Of a stretch of DNA of 64,000 bases, positions 8,885 through 17,300 are shown in pieces. Origin of the DNA: JANNYA01 sp031422315 (GTDB taxonomy: Bacteria > Pseudomonadota > Gammaproteobacteria > Xanthomonadales > SZUA-5); NCBI GenBank assembly GCA_031422315.1, contig JANOQN010000042.1, positions 1-64,000 of the forward strand, in the 5' to 3' direction. The notes beneath the pieces were generated by a model, which ran no database searches, had not been told where the DNA came from, and saw only the letters and a list, made by a program, of their open reading frames with translations. The position numbers and the translations under genes were made by a program. Numbering within the stretch: position 1 is the stretch's first letter; each line of letters begins with the position of its first letter.

Positions 8885-9418
8885 CTAAACGCGCGGCGTG
8901 CTATTTATTGCGGCTCCGGAATTAAGTGAAAAGTTAAGCGACAAATCCAGCGCCATAACCACCGCATCTTCCCGGCGGCCGCGGCCTGGATAGTAGTTTT
9001 TCCGCTCGCCAATTTCACAAAAACCGAGTGCGGCATACAGCGCTTGCGCGCGAGTATTGCTGATGCGAGCCTCCAGAAAGATTTGCTCGGCGTGGTGCCA
9101 GCGCGCCAGATCAATCAGCCGTTTGGTCAAATGCTTGCCGTGGCCCAGGCCTTGAAATTCAGGCGCAACCGCGACGTTCAATAGATGCGCTTCGCCAGCG
9201 GCATAGGAAATCATGCCATAGCCGAGCATCAGCCCGTCTTCCCGGAGCGCTAGGCCGGCATAGCCTGAGCGAAAGCAGTCCTTGAAGATGCCTTCAGTCC
9301 ACGGAAATTCGTACGTGCGCCGCTCGATTGCCATAATCTCGGGCAAATCAAGCGCCTTCAATGTGCTAACGCGCGCGCCTTTGACGTTGCGATCTAGCGG
9401 GTAAACCGGCTGTTGCAC
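8885..9418 (-). CDS. rimI: Ribosomal protein S18-alanine N-acetyltransferase
   Basis: A 177-aa GNAT enzyme of the RimI type, which acetylates the N-terminal Ala of S18. Visible are EFPWTEGIFKDCF, the acetyl-CoA loop VAPEFQGLGHGKHL and the C-terminal LEARISNTRAQALYAALGF segment. The start is a GTG 17 nt after the stop of the upstream holD-like gene, mirroring the holD-rimI order of enterobacteria. The C-terminus extends about 15 residues beyond the usual RimI end. Confidence 0.92.
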   Translation of the reverse strand: MQQPVYPLDRNVKGARVSTLKALDLPEIMAIERRTYEFPWTEGIFKDCFRSGYAGLALREDGLMLGYGMISYAAGEAHLLNVAVAPEFQGLGHGKHLTKRLIDLARWHHAEQIFLEARISNTRAQALYAALGFCEIGERKNYYPGRGRREDAVVMALDLSLNFSLNSGAAINSTPRV

Positions 9419-9434
9419 GTGATCTAACTATGCT

Positions 9435-9977
9435 TTAGCGCGGATTTTGCTTGCGCCATGCGCGCAGCAGCACCCAGGCCTGTCTGCGCGCGCGCCAGCT
9501 GGTGCGCAACAGACTAAGCGAGCCTAACTTGAGCTGGCCGTTCGGGCTTTCAAACCACAGCGCGGTTTCGCTTTGCACGGAATTTTCGACCGCTGGAATG
9601 GCTTTGCCGAAAATCGCCAGCCCAAGATGCAGGCACAGTTTACTCGGTGCAAATCTGGCAAGTTCGGCGGCGGGCACAACTAACTCAGGGGCATCAGCGC
9701 TGCGTTTTGCCACCGGCCTAGGCGCAGCGATGGGCGCTGCAACGGCTCGCGGTGCAATTTCTGGCTCAAACACCCGCAGCGCGTTTTGCGCATCAGCAAA
9801 TGCGGTGTTCGCACTATCGGCGCGCTGCCTTACATCCACAGCCGGCGCGCGATCTGTGTGCGGCTGGCCTAAAACCGAGGCAAATTCCGGCGCCCCCGCA
9901 GCGGGTATTTCAGAACGCAGCTGGTACACCACAATGCCTAGCGCCTGCAAATAGCCGATGTCGTGTTGTGCGAGCAT
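9435..9977 (-). CDS. holD: Candidate DNA polymerase III psi subunit (HolD-like)
   Basis: A 180-aa protein without an obvious database-type domain, but its first 22 residues (DIGYLQALGIVVYQLR) match in pattern the chi-binding N-terminus of E. coli psi (LQQLGITQWSLRRP). It precedes rimI exactly as holD does in E. coli. Residues about 50-105 form an Ala/Pro-rich linker, followed by a compact C-terminal domain with KLCLHLGLAIFG. Psi bridges the clamp loader to chi and SSB. The call rests on the N-terminal motif and gene order; the rest of the protein is divergent. Confidence 0.55.
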   Translation of the reverse strand: MLAQHDIGYLQALGIVVYQLRSEIPAAGAPEFASVLGQPHTDRAPAVDVRQRADSANTAFADAQNALRVFEPEIAPRAVAAPIAAPRPVAKRSADAPELVVPAAELARFAPSKLCLHLGLAIFGKAIPAVENSVQSETALWFESPNGQLKLGSLSLLRTSWRARRQAWVLLRAWRKQNPR

Positions 9978-10125
9978 AAGGGGTTGGCTGTTTAGGGAAA
10001 AAGCAAGTTCAACGTTACCAGTTTAGACAGCTAACCGATACACCAAGTGGCCATCATCGCGTCCGCTAGCAAGCTGCTTTTGTGATCGCAGATCGCAGAT
10101 AAGCGTTGGGCCGCTACCATTGGTG

Positions 10126-10189
10126 CTTATGCCGCGCCATCGACTGACTAATCACTTTATAGAGCAGCGCCTGGTTCGCGCGGCATAAG
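10126..10189. repeat. 12-bp perfect inverted repeat with 40-nt loop
   Basis: CTTATGCCGCGC (10126-10137) is repeated inverted as GCGCGGCATAAG (10178-10189). It lies in the 217-bp gene-free stretch between the holD-like gene and the small membrane-protein array. It could act as a terminator-like structure for the minus-strand small genes or be a remnant of a mobile repeat. No T-run follows closely. Confidence 0.5.
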
Positions 10190-10194
10190 GGCTC

Positions 10195-10251
10195 CTAAAC
10201 CTGAGATACGCCGAGAATCAAATATATTAGGCGACGAACAACTTGCTTCAT
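10195..10251 (-). pseudogene. 18-codon ORF, truncated duplicate of the upstream membrane-protein start
   Basis: An ATG 2 nt after the stop of the 75-aa gene opens MKQVVRRLIYLILGVSQV and then a TAG. Its start resembles the neighbour's MNQLVPRLVLGMMF, and the preceding nucleotides (GAGATAGCT before ATG versus GCGATAGCG) are also alike, so it looks like the 5' piece of a tandem duplicate. Whether it is translated by coupling is unknown. Confidence 0.4.
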
Positions 10252-10253
10252 AG

Positions 10254-10481
10254 CTATCTCAAGAAAAGCACGGCCATGATCGCGAGAAAAAGAAGCCCCC
10301 AATACATCAAATGATGCCGTTTAGGCGTTCGAAGTAGCAAAAAGGTTGCCATGATCAAACCGAGCGTTCCCGCTAAGACCAAAGGCCAAACAAACAGAAA
10401 TATTGGCAGAAAAACAATTCCGACTGTTACGGCGCAAACGAACATCATGCCCAGAACTAAACGAGGAACGAGTTGATTCAT
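10254..10481 (-). CDS. Small integral membrane protein, 75 aa, unknown function
   Basis: A very hydrophobic protein with two to three membrane segments (about 5-25, 27-48 and 58-74), a short basic loop KRHH between them and the C-terminus FLR. The ATG lies 2 nt after the stop of a 19-codon ORF that has its own ribosome site, so translation is probably coupled. I do not recognise a family. The same stop-2 nt-ATG arrangement recurs downstream. Confidence 0.6.
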   Translation of the reverse strand: MNQLVPRLVLGMMFVCAVTVGIVFLPIFLFVWPLVLAGTLGLIMATFLLLRTPKRHHLMYWGLLFLAIMAVLFLR

Positions 10482-10483
10482 CG

Positions 10484-10543
10484 CTATCGCAGGAAACGGA
10501 AATTTAATTTAGTTTTTTGAACGCGCGTAAGGAAGTCAGACAT
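10484..10543 (-). CDS. 19-aa leader-type ORF upstream of small membrane protein
   Basis: MSDFLTRVQKTKLNFRFLR follows a good AAGGAAG ribosome site 6 nt from the ATG. The stop TAG is followed by CG and the ATG of the 75-aa membrane protein. Its end (FRFLR-stop) resembles the end of that protein (VLFLR-stop), which suggests the 3' relic of an upstream tandem copy now serving as a coupling leader. Translation is inferred from the ribosome site only. Confidence 0.4.
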   Translation of the reverse strand: MSDFLTRVQKTKLNFRFLR

Positions 10544-10607
10544 GCTTAGCTTCCTTCTGGAATTGACAAAGCGGTAGAAGTTCTAGAGGTGTTTTATTTC
10601 TTTGATC

Positions 10608-11252
10608 TCACCGCGCAGCGCGGCTAGCCTCTACCAAATCCGCGCTCCAACGTGCCGAAATGGCATCGATTGCTGTGCCAAATGCCAGCACGCTGGCGTG
10701 AATATCATCGCCCGCTGCATCGCGGCGCTCCTCATAGCTGCGCTCGAGTATCGGCTGCGTGCCGCGATGGCTTTCTAAACGCAAGCGCAGGCTGACGACG
10801 ACTTGCCAAGGTTCGCTTACGATTGTGGGTTTCACGCGCTCAAGCCGCTCAATATGGCCGCTGAGTACCATGGGCTCTGCACGCGGGCTGGTGCGTGCGC
10901 TAACGTGCGGGGCAAGCTGATGCAGCTGCATCAAATCGACAAAGCGGCGCTGCAAAATAAGCCCAGGCGGATCGGTCCAAAGCTGGTAGTGATATTGGAG
11001 CAGGCGTTCGGGTTCGGCGGCCAAGCTGTACACAATCGGGCGCTCGCCAAAAACGCCGTCTGCCCGAAACGCTTGTACTTCAACGGGCTCATTAAACATT
11101 GGCGCAGCTACGGGCGGCGTATCCAGCTTGGCGGCCACTTTAGCGAGTCGAAAAAATCGATAGTCGGGCAGCGGATCGGTGGTGCCGCAGCTTGCCAGAG
11201 CCAGCAGCAGTGCGATGAGTAAAGTTAAGCGGGCAACAAAAGCGCTGATCAT
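10608..11252 (-). CDS. ABC-type transport auxiliary lipoprotein (PqiC/DUF330-like)
   Basis: A 214-aa outer-membrane lipoprotein with lipobox LALASC (Cys22) and a central DPPGLILQRRFVDLMQL segment typical of the auxiliary component of MCE/MlaD or PqiABC systems. In such systems it sits at the outer membrane and receives lipids through the MCE protein. Its ATG overlaps the stop of the MCE gene by 4 bp. No permease or ATPase gene lies next to the pair. Confidence 0.85.
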   Translation of the reverse strand: MISAFVARLTLLIALLLALASCGTTDPLPDYRFFRLAKVAAKLDTPPVAAPMFNEPVEVQAFRADGVFGERPIVYSLAAEPERLLQYHYQLWTDPPGLILQRRFVDLMQLHQLAPHVSARTSPRAEPMVLSGHIERLERVKPTIVSEPWQVVVSLRLRLESHRGTQPILERSYEERRDAAGDDIHASVLAFGTAIDAISARWSADLVEASRAAR

Positions 11253-12199
11253 TTTTTGCGGCCTTCGACGTCATCGTCGTTCACTGGATTAAACAAAAGC
11301 CGGTTCGGTTGCTTGCGCAGTTCGCGGCCAAATTCATCAAAATGCCGGCTCGCGCTTTCTAGGTTGTAGGTTATCGAATCAACCCGCTGCGCTAGCGTGG
11401 CTAGCGTGGCGCGCAGATCGCTCATCGACGCCTGCAAATCCGGGCCGACATTAGCGCTGGTTTGTTCAAGCTGCTTGAGCGTTGCATCAAGCGTAGCGCG
11501 CGTTTCATGCAGCGATGCGCTAAGGGTTTTTGCGTTATCAGCCGCCGCCGCGCCCGAAGCTAACAAGCGCTGCACGTTGCCGCGATTACCCGGGCCGAGC
11601 AGCTCATTCAACGAATCCGCGCCTTGGTTTAGCTGGCGCAGCAGCTTGATCGAATCGTCCACCAAAGTCGGCGCGCCTGAAGTTACTTTCTCCGAGATGG
11701 CGTCTACGCTGGCACCCAATTTACGCAGCAAAGGCGCGATTTGCGTTTGCGTTAGCGTGGTTACCTCGCCGGCCAGCATGCTGACGGCGGCAAAAATATC
11801 CGCGCCTTCGCGGCCCGGTAATTCACTGCCTATAGCGAGCAAACCCGGCCCTGGGCCTTCGCTGACGCCCAAAAACACGTCTGACAACAGGCCCGACGAC
11901 ATTAACGAAGCCGTGCTTTCTTTCGGAATCTGCCAGCCTTGATTGACGCTGAAATCGACTCTAAAGCGGGTTTTGCCGGCTGATTGCTCAGGCGTTACAC
12001 CCTCAACCTGGCCAATGCGATAGCCCTGATAAAACACCGCCGTGCCAAAACCTAAGCCTGCGACGTTTTTATAGTAGGTGTGATAGGAATCCTTGCTGCC
12101 GCCGCGCCCGGTAATGGCGAATAACGTCGCAATCAATAGCGCCAGCGCCACCAAAACCAGTAGGCCTACATAGAAATAGTTAATGTGATCTCGCTTCAT
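11249..12199 (-). CDS. MCE/MlaD-family lipid-transport substrate-binding protein
   Basis: A 316-aa protein with a single N-terminal membrane anchor (about 9-30) and one MCE domain (about 38-115: YYKNVAGLGFGTAVFYQGYRIGQVEGV). A long helical region with coiled-coil character follows (about 150-300), as in single-MCE proteins that form hexameric needles between membranes. It is the first gene of a two-gene unit with the auxiliary lipoprotein. The usual mlaE/mlaF-type permease and ATPase are not in the window, so they must be encoded elsewhere if the complex works. Confidence 0.87.
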   Translation of the reverse strand: MKRDHINYFYVGLLVLVALALLIATLFAITGRGGSKDSYHTYYKNVAGLGFGTAVFYQGYRIGQVEGVTPEQSAGKTRFRVDFSVNQGWQIPKESTASLMSSGLLSDVFLGVSEGPGPGLLAIGSELPGREGADIFAAVSMLAGEVTTLTQTQIAPLLRKLGASVDAISEKVTSGAPTLVDDSIKLLRQLNQGADSLNELLGPGNRGNVQRLLASGAAAADNAKTLSASLHETRATLDATLKQLEQTSANVGPDLQASMSDLRATLATLAQRVDSITYNLESASRHFDEFGRELRKQPNRLLFNPVNDDDVEGRKK

Positions 12200-12334
12200 T
12201 CGGCGAGTTTAGCGAAACTTAGCGCCGTCGTGCGCGGGCATTTACGCAGCTTGTACGAAAATCTGGGTTTGATGTACACACTCGCATGTGCAATTGGTTT
12301 GACTGCCAAGCCAGCTTGCCCGCACCATCGCGCC

Positions 12335-13735
12335 ATGCCCCAGACAACTATCCCACACAGCGCCCCCATTTGGATTATTGACGACGACCGTGCGATTCGC
12401 TTCGTGCTGGAACATGCGCTCGCGGACGCAGGCTTTGCGCCGCGCAGCTTTACCAACGCTCAAGCAGCGCTCAGCGCTATTGAAGCTGGTGAAACCCCCA
12501 TGCTGGTTTTTACCGACATTCGCATGCCGGGCATGGATGGGCTGAGCTGGCTAAAACGCGCGCGTACGCTGATGCCGCAGCTTTCGGTGGTGGTCATGAG
12601 CGCTTATACCGATTTGAGCAGCACGGTAGCGGCTTTTGATGGCGGCGCGCTGGATTATTTGCCCAAACCCTTCGATTTGACGCACGCGGTAGCATTTGCG
12701 CAGCGCGCGTTGAGCCAACGCAGTACAGCCGAGCCTAACGTCAGCCCGGTGTTTGTCAGCCAATCCGCCGCCATGGGCGAAGTGTTTCGCGCTATTGGGC
12801 GAGTCGCGCGCACCGAGTTATCAGTGTTAATCACGGGTGAAACCGGTACCGGCAAAGAGCTTATTGCCAGGGCGCTGCATCAGCACAGCAACCGCGCCAA
12901 GCAGCCCTTTGTGGCGCTGAATACGGCTGCGATCGCGCCGGAATTGCTAGAAAGCGAGCTATTTGGGCATGAGCAGGGCGCGTTTACCGGCGCGCATCGT
13001 CGGCACGCCGGTCGGTTTGAGCAAGCCGAGGGCGGCACGCTATTTTTAGACGAAATTGGCGATATGCCGCTTGCACTGCAAACCAGGTTGCTGCGGGTTT
13101 TGGCTGAAGGCGAATACTTTTTGCTGGGCGGACGCGACTTAAAACGCACCAACGTGCGCCTGCTGGCGGCAACGCATCAAGATTTGCAGGGCAAAGTAGC
13201 GCGCGGTGAATTTCGCGCGGATTTATTGCATCGATTGAATGTGGTGGAAATTCGCATGCCGCCACTTCGCGAACGCGGCGAAGATTTAACTCGGCTGTGT
13301 GATGAGCTACTGGAGGCGAGCGCGAAAGAGCTAAAAACCGCGCGCAAGACGCTCAGCCCGCTAGTTTTGCAACGTTTTGCAGACTACAACTGGCCAGGCA
13401 ATGTACGCGAATTGCGGAACTATTGCCTGCGGTTGACCGCGCTGGCGCCTGGGCCGGAAATTTTGGCGCTTGATGTTGCCAGCTTCCTGCCACAGCTCAG
13501 TGATGTAACTACCACAAGCCCAGAAACCGATGATGTGTGGGCGCAGTTGCAGGCACTCGCAGTTCAACATTTGCAGGCAGATCGGCAAAATCTATCGAAT
13601 GATTGGCACGCACAGCTAGATTACTGCTTGTTTCAGGCCGCGCTATCGCTAACTGGTAATGATCGACAAAAAGCCGCCAAGCGTTTGGGCGTTGGGCGCA
13701 ATACGTTGACGCGTAAGTTGGGGCCAAAAAGCTAG
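12335..13735 (+). CDS. ntrC: Sigma-54-dependent response regulator, NtrC type
   Basis: A 466-aa protein with a receiver domain (acidic pocket D16-D18, phospho-acceptor D61 in FTDIRMP, Lys in LPKPFD), an AAA+ domain with Walker A GETGTGKE (168-175) and the sigma-54 contact loop GAFTGA (215-220), and a C-terminal Fis-type helix-turn-helix ending NTLTRKL. Length and IWIIDDDRAIRFVLEHAL match NtrC/GlnG closely, so nitrogen control is likely. The open frame reaches back to 12185, but the ATG at 12335 gives the family N-terminus. No ntrB kinase adjoins it; it is divergent from the MCE operon. Confidence 0.88.
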   Translation: MPQTTIPHSAPIWIIDDDRAIRFVLEHALADAGFAPRSFTNAQAALSAIEAGETPMLVFTDIRMPGMDGLSWLKRARTLMPQLSVVVMSAYTDLSSTVAAFDGGALDYLPKPFDLTHAVAFAQRALSQRSTAEPNVSPVFVSQSAAMGEVFRAIGRVARTELSVLITGETGTGKELIARALHQHSNRAKQPFVALNTAAIAPELLESELFGHEQGAFTGAHRRHAGRFEQAEGGTLFLDEIGDMPLALQTRLLRVLAEGEYFLLGGRDLKRTNVRLLAATHQDLQGKVARGEFRADLLHRLNVVEIRMPPLRERGEDLTRLCDELLEASAKELKTARKTLSPLVLQRFADYNWPGNVRELRNYCLRLTALAPGPEILALDVASFLPQLSDVTTTSPETDDVWAQLQALAVQHLQADRQNLSNDWHAQLDYCLFQAALSLTGNDRQKAAKRLGVGRNTLTRKLGPKS

Positions 13736-13861
13736 ACAACCCGACCAGCGTATCGCTTTTTAAGACGCCGCGCACCAACAAACTCGGCTTAGCTGCGAAT
13801 CCATCGGCCAGCGCATCGGCCGCCGATACTCGCCTGACTTCCCACCGTCAGAGCCTGCAAA

Positions 13862-14278
13862 ATGTTAACTCTATCGACCCGCCGTTTGTTAGGTACCGTT
13901 TTACTTTTCTGCCTGCTGGCAAACACCAGCTCTGCCGCTCCACAAAGTGATATTTCCACTGTCAGCGCGCTCTCGGAAATCAGTGTAGCCACGGGCAGCG
14001 CGGTGGTTGAGCTGGTCGAAGCCGGCGCGCAGCTGACCATTTTGGGCGTATTTTTCACCGGCGGCGTAGCTAGCGTGGCGGTACAAGCCGCTGCCGAGGG
14101 CGCAAAATTCAGCGTGGCGGTGCCGCTTGAACTAGTCGACTATTTGCAGGAAAACACTGGCGCCACGGTAGATGCACTTTGTGATGATGCCGGCACCAGC
14201 TTAAGCATTGCAGGCAAAGAGATTGCCTATGTTCCAAACGAGGCATTGCTGCAGACCAATCATCGGCAAGCGAAATAG
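13862..14278 (+). CDS. Small exported protein of unknown function
   Basis: A 138-aa protein with a clear signal peptide (hydrophobic 9-22, cleavage near SSAAP) followed by a small Ala/Val-rich, hydrophobic region around 53-80 that could be a membrane segment, then a beta-rich tail. I do not recognise the family. It ends 11 bp before a DUF2145 gene, so the two likely form an operon and work in the same compartment. Confidence 0.65.
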   Translation: MLTLSTRRLLGTVLLFCLLANTSSAAPQSDISTVSALSEISVATGSAVVELVEAGAQLTILGVFFTGGVASVAVQAAAEGAKFSVAVPLELVDYLQENTGATVDALCDDAGTSLSIAGKEIAYVPNEALLQTNHRQAK

Positions 14279-14289
14279 CGATTACGCAT

Positions 14290-15117
14290 ATGCGAACCTA
14301 TGGCAGTAAGCTAGCCGCTTTGTTACTTACCTTATTGTTTTTCGCAGCGTCCGCGCAGGCCGGCAAAAACTGTAGCGCAAGAACGATGGCACCTGAAGCT
14401 GTGCGCGCCGCCGCCAATGCGGCAACCCGATTGAGTCAAGTATTGGACCTTGCGCTCACTAAAACGCCCGAACAAAACGTCGCACTGGTAGCCCGAATTG
14501 GCCAAGATTTTAGCGATCAGGGCTTGCTTTATAGCCATGTGGGCGTAGTGTTTCGACAAGCGCAGGGCTGGCGCGTTCTGCATTTGCTCAATGAATGCAG
14601 CAGCGATCGCGGCGGCGTTTTTGAAGAGGGGCTGCTGAATTTTTTCTCGGACGATTTATTGACGTATCAAAGCAAAGTACTTTGGCTAAAGCCCGAGCTT
14701 GCCAAACACGTTCAAAGCGCGCTCGGTTCCCACAGCGGCAAAAAAGTATTTCAAGCACGCTACAGCGTGATAGCTAAGGTGTATTCCAGCAAACGGCAAA
14801 ACTCCACCGCGTGGGTGTTAGAGCTGCTGGCAGCCGCTTCCAACCCACTGCCAGATTCTAGAATGGAGGCGCACACGGTGCTCAGAAGCCAGGGCTATCA
14901 GAGCGACACTATAAAAATTCCTTATGGTAAACGCGTGCTCGGCGGCCTATTTAGCGCAAATGCCGATTTTGCCGAACACCCGCTCGGCGATCGTCTGAGC
15001 GGGCGCTACCAAGTGACGACAGTAAAAAGTATTTTTCGACATGCGCGCGGGCAACGTTGGATTGCGAGTGAAACGCTCGTGGAAGTGCCGGGGGCGGCAG
15101 TGCAGTTGGGTGATTGA
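14290..15117 (+). CDS. DUF2145 exported protein
   Basis: A 275-aa protein with a signal peptide (cleavage near AQAGK). The family core is visible: YSHVGVVFR, WRVLHLLNEC and a conserved region ending GRYQVTTVKSIF. DUF2145 proteins resemble NlpC/P60 or YaeF-type papain-fold enzymes, but no activity is established. The gene is the second of a probable two-gene unit with a small exported protein. Confidence 0.8.
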   Translation: MRTYGSKLAALLLTLLFFAASAQAGKNCSARTMAPEAVRAAANAATRLSQVLDLALTKTPEQNVALVARIGQDFSDQGLLYSHVGVVFRQAQGWRVLHLLNECSSDRGGVFEEGLLNFFSDDLLTYQSKVLWLKPELAKHVQSALGSHSGKKVFQARYSVIAKVYSSKRQNSTAWVLELLAAASNPLPDSRMEAHTVLRSQGYQSDTIKIPYGKRVLGGLFSANADFAEHPLGDRLSGRYQVTTVKSIFRHARGQRWIASETLVEVPGAAVQLGD

Positions 15118-15245
15118 ACCGACAACAGCCTAAAAAGTTGCTAATGAGCGCTGACCTTGATTTGCTTGATTCAACGCAGACTGCGTGCGGCCTCAGCCAA
15201 ATTACAGGCTATGGCTTGTCATTCAAAAAGGAACGTGCCCCATAG

Positions 15246-17300
15246 TCAACTCAAATCCAAACTAACATCGCACTGATCTTCCACCAGCCTGAGCAGCGCA
15301 CGTTCTTGCACCAAGGCTTGAATCGCCACCAAATCTGGCGCAAGTAGGCGATCTTCCGTCAAAAAGCTAACCCGCGTGCGCACCAGTGCCAGCAGCTGCT
15401 GCGACACCGCGCTGGGCCGAACCTCATTGAGTCCGCGCAGGTCTTCTTGCAAGCGTTTGAGATCCCCGGCTAGCTCTTCAGCTTCATGCGGGCGCGCTGG
15501 CGAGATATTGCGCAGTTTGCTGCGCAGCGCTTGAATGCCCAGGTTGCTAGCGAGCGCATAGGCAGCATCTAAAACCTGCATGCGATAATCCAGCGCCTGC
15601 GCATTGCATAGCAATTCCAACGCTAACACGCGCTCGGTATTGGCCAGCATCTCAAGCAAATGCCGGGTGTCATTGGTGCCCATCGACACGTGATCTTCCG
15701 CGTTTGCGCTAGTCGGAATCGAATACACGCAGGCCGCCTGCGCGCGTGAAGCTAGCTCATTGACTAATGCTGCAGCGGTGTATTGCACAATCATTAAACC
15801 CGAATCGGTGCCGTCTTCATTGCCTATCAAAAACGGCGGTAGGCCATCATTGGTGGCTGGATCAAGCAGCTTATTGAGCCTGCGCTCACTGATCGAAGCT
15901 AAGACTGGCAGCGCGTTTTTTAAATTCGCCGCCGCCAATGCCAGCGGCATGCCGTGAAAATTGCCCGCCGAAAGCACCGGCAGAGCGATATCCTCCATAT
16001 CGTCCTTGGCTTTTGGAAAGATCAGCGGATTGTCGGTTACGGCATTGAGCTCACGCTCGACGACGTCTACCACCTGCTGCCAAACGTCTTTGACTGCGCC
16101 GTGAACTTGCGGTGTGCAGCGCAGGCAATAAGCATCTTGCGGCTGAAATTTCTTACCGCCTTTGAACGGCAGATGTGTTTGATAAAAACGCGTACGGCCA
16201 TCGCGTTCGGATGGCAGTACATAATCCCAGCGGATATCAAAAGTGCGCTGCTTGCCTTCAGAATTTGACCATGCATTCGGGCTCCAGGCTTGAAAACGCG
16301 GAACCCGGTGGTAGCTGATATCCACCAATCCAGAGCCTTGAATGAGCCGCCGGATATTGTCCGCCGTCGCCATTTGCCCAGGATGCGGGCGCAGCTTGTG
16401 CACGCGGGCATCAAACGCCGCGCTGCGCCCACAAAAGGCTTCTAATGCCAAGGCCGCGTTAATGTCAGCTTGCTTCAACAGGGCTTCTGCGATATCCAGC
16501 GCAATCACTAAGCTAGCTAACATTTGCGTGGTGCCGTTGTTGAGCGCGAGTCCTTCTTTTAAATACAGCTTGACGGGTTCTAAATCTTCGGCCTCCAAAG
16601 CGCTCAGCGCACTGACTTGCTGGCCGCGATAGATCACATCACCCACGCCAATCAGCGGCAGCGCAAGGTGTGAAAGCGGCGCTAGATCACCGCTGGCACC
16701 CACCGAGCCAAGTTCTGGCACGATAGGGGTAATGTCAACATTCAACAGCGCCGCCATCAGCTTGAGCGGCTTGGTACGAATGCCCGAATGCCCAGACAAC
16801 AGCGTATTCAAACGCAGCAGCAGCATTGCGCGGGTCAGCGTTTTATCAAGCGGTTGCCCGACGCACACGGCATGCGAAACAATCAATTTATGCTGCAGCT
16901 CTTCCATCAGCGACATCGCTTCAGAGCCGCTATTTGTGCTCGCACGCTGGCGCGCCGCGCCTAGAATGCGATCCGCATTGCTGCCAAATCCGGTGGTTAC
17001 ACCGTACAGCGGTTCGCCGCGTTTTAGTTCGGCTTCTAACAAGCTGGCTACGCGCGCCACGCGGCGCAGTGCAGATGGTGAAATCTCAACCCGGCGGTGA
17101 TTTCTGGATACCTCAATCACCGCTTTGCGAGTCAAGCTTTTGCCATCCAAAATCAGCGGACGCTGCGGGCGTTTGCGCTTGACCGGTGCAGGTTTGGCTG
17201 CTGCATCTACCGCAGCCGTTACTTTGTTCGCTGACGCGGGCCTCGCTTTGACGGCTTTGGCAGCCACTTTGCCAATCGGCTTTTTTGGAGGCGTATTCAT
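15246..17300 (-). CDS. hutH: Histidine ammonia-lyase family protein, extended form
   Basis: A 684-aa MIO enzyme that would deaminate histidine to urocanate. The MIO-forming triad Ala202-Ser203-Gly204 lies in GSVGASGDLAPLSH, the catalytic Tyr in LYGVTTGFGS (Tyr99), and the SH pair in KLIVSHAVCVG is characteristic of histidine rather than phenylalanine lyases. It is about 170 residues longer than usual: residues 1-48 are Lys/Ala/Pro-rich and unstructured, and a 50-60 residue insert rich in aromatic and charged residues (about 335-392) precedes YCLRCTPQVHG. Its start overlaps the hisS stop by 4 bp. No other hut genes are nearby, so a non-catabolic role is possible. Confidence 0.85.
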   Translation of the reverse strand: MNTPPKKPIGKVAAKAVKARPASANKVTAAVDAAAKPAPVKRKRPQRPLILDGKSLTRKAVIEVSRNHRRVEISPSALRRVARVASLLEAELKRGEPLYGVTTGFGSNADRILGAARQRASTNSGSEAMSLMEELQHKLIVSHAVCVGQPLDKTLTRAMLLLRLNTLLSGHSGIRTKPLKLMAALLNVDITPIVPELGSVGASGDLAPLSHLALPLIGVGDVIYRGQQVSALSALEAEDLEPVKLYLKEGLALNNGTTQMLASLVIALDIAEALLKQADINAALALEAFCGRSAAFDARVHKLRPHPGQMATADNIRRLIQGSGLVDISYHRVPRFQAWSPNAWSNSEGKQRTFDIRWDYVLPSERDGRTRFYQTHLPFKGGKKFQPQDAYCLRCTPQVHGAVKDVWQQVVDVVERELNAVTDNPLIFPKAKDDMEDIALPVLSAGNFHGMPLALAAANLKNALPVLASISERRLNKLLDPATNDGLPPFLIGNEDGTDSGLMIVQYTAAALVNELASRAQAACVYSIPTSANAEDHVSMGTNDTRHLLEMLANTERVLALELLCNAQALDYRMQVLDAAYALASNLGIQALRSKLRNISPARPHEAEELAGDLKRLQEDLRGLNEVRPSAVSQQLLALVRTRVSFLTEDRLLAPDLVAIQALVQERALLRLVEDQCDVSLDLS

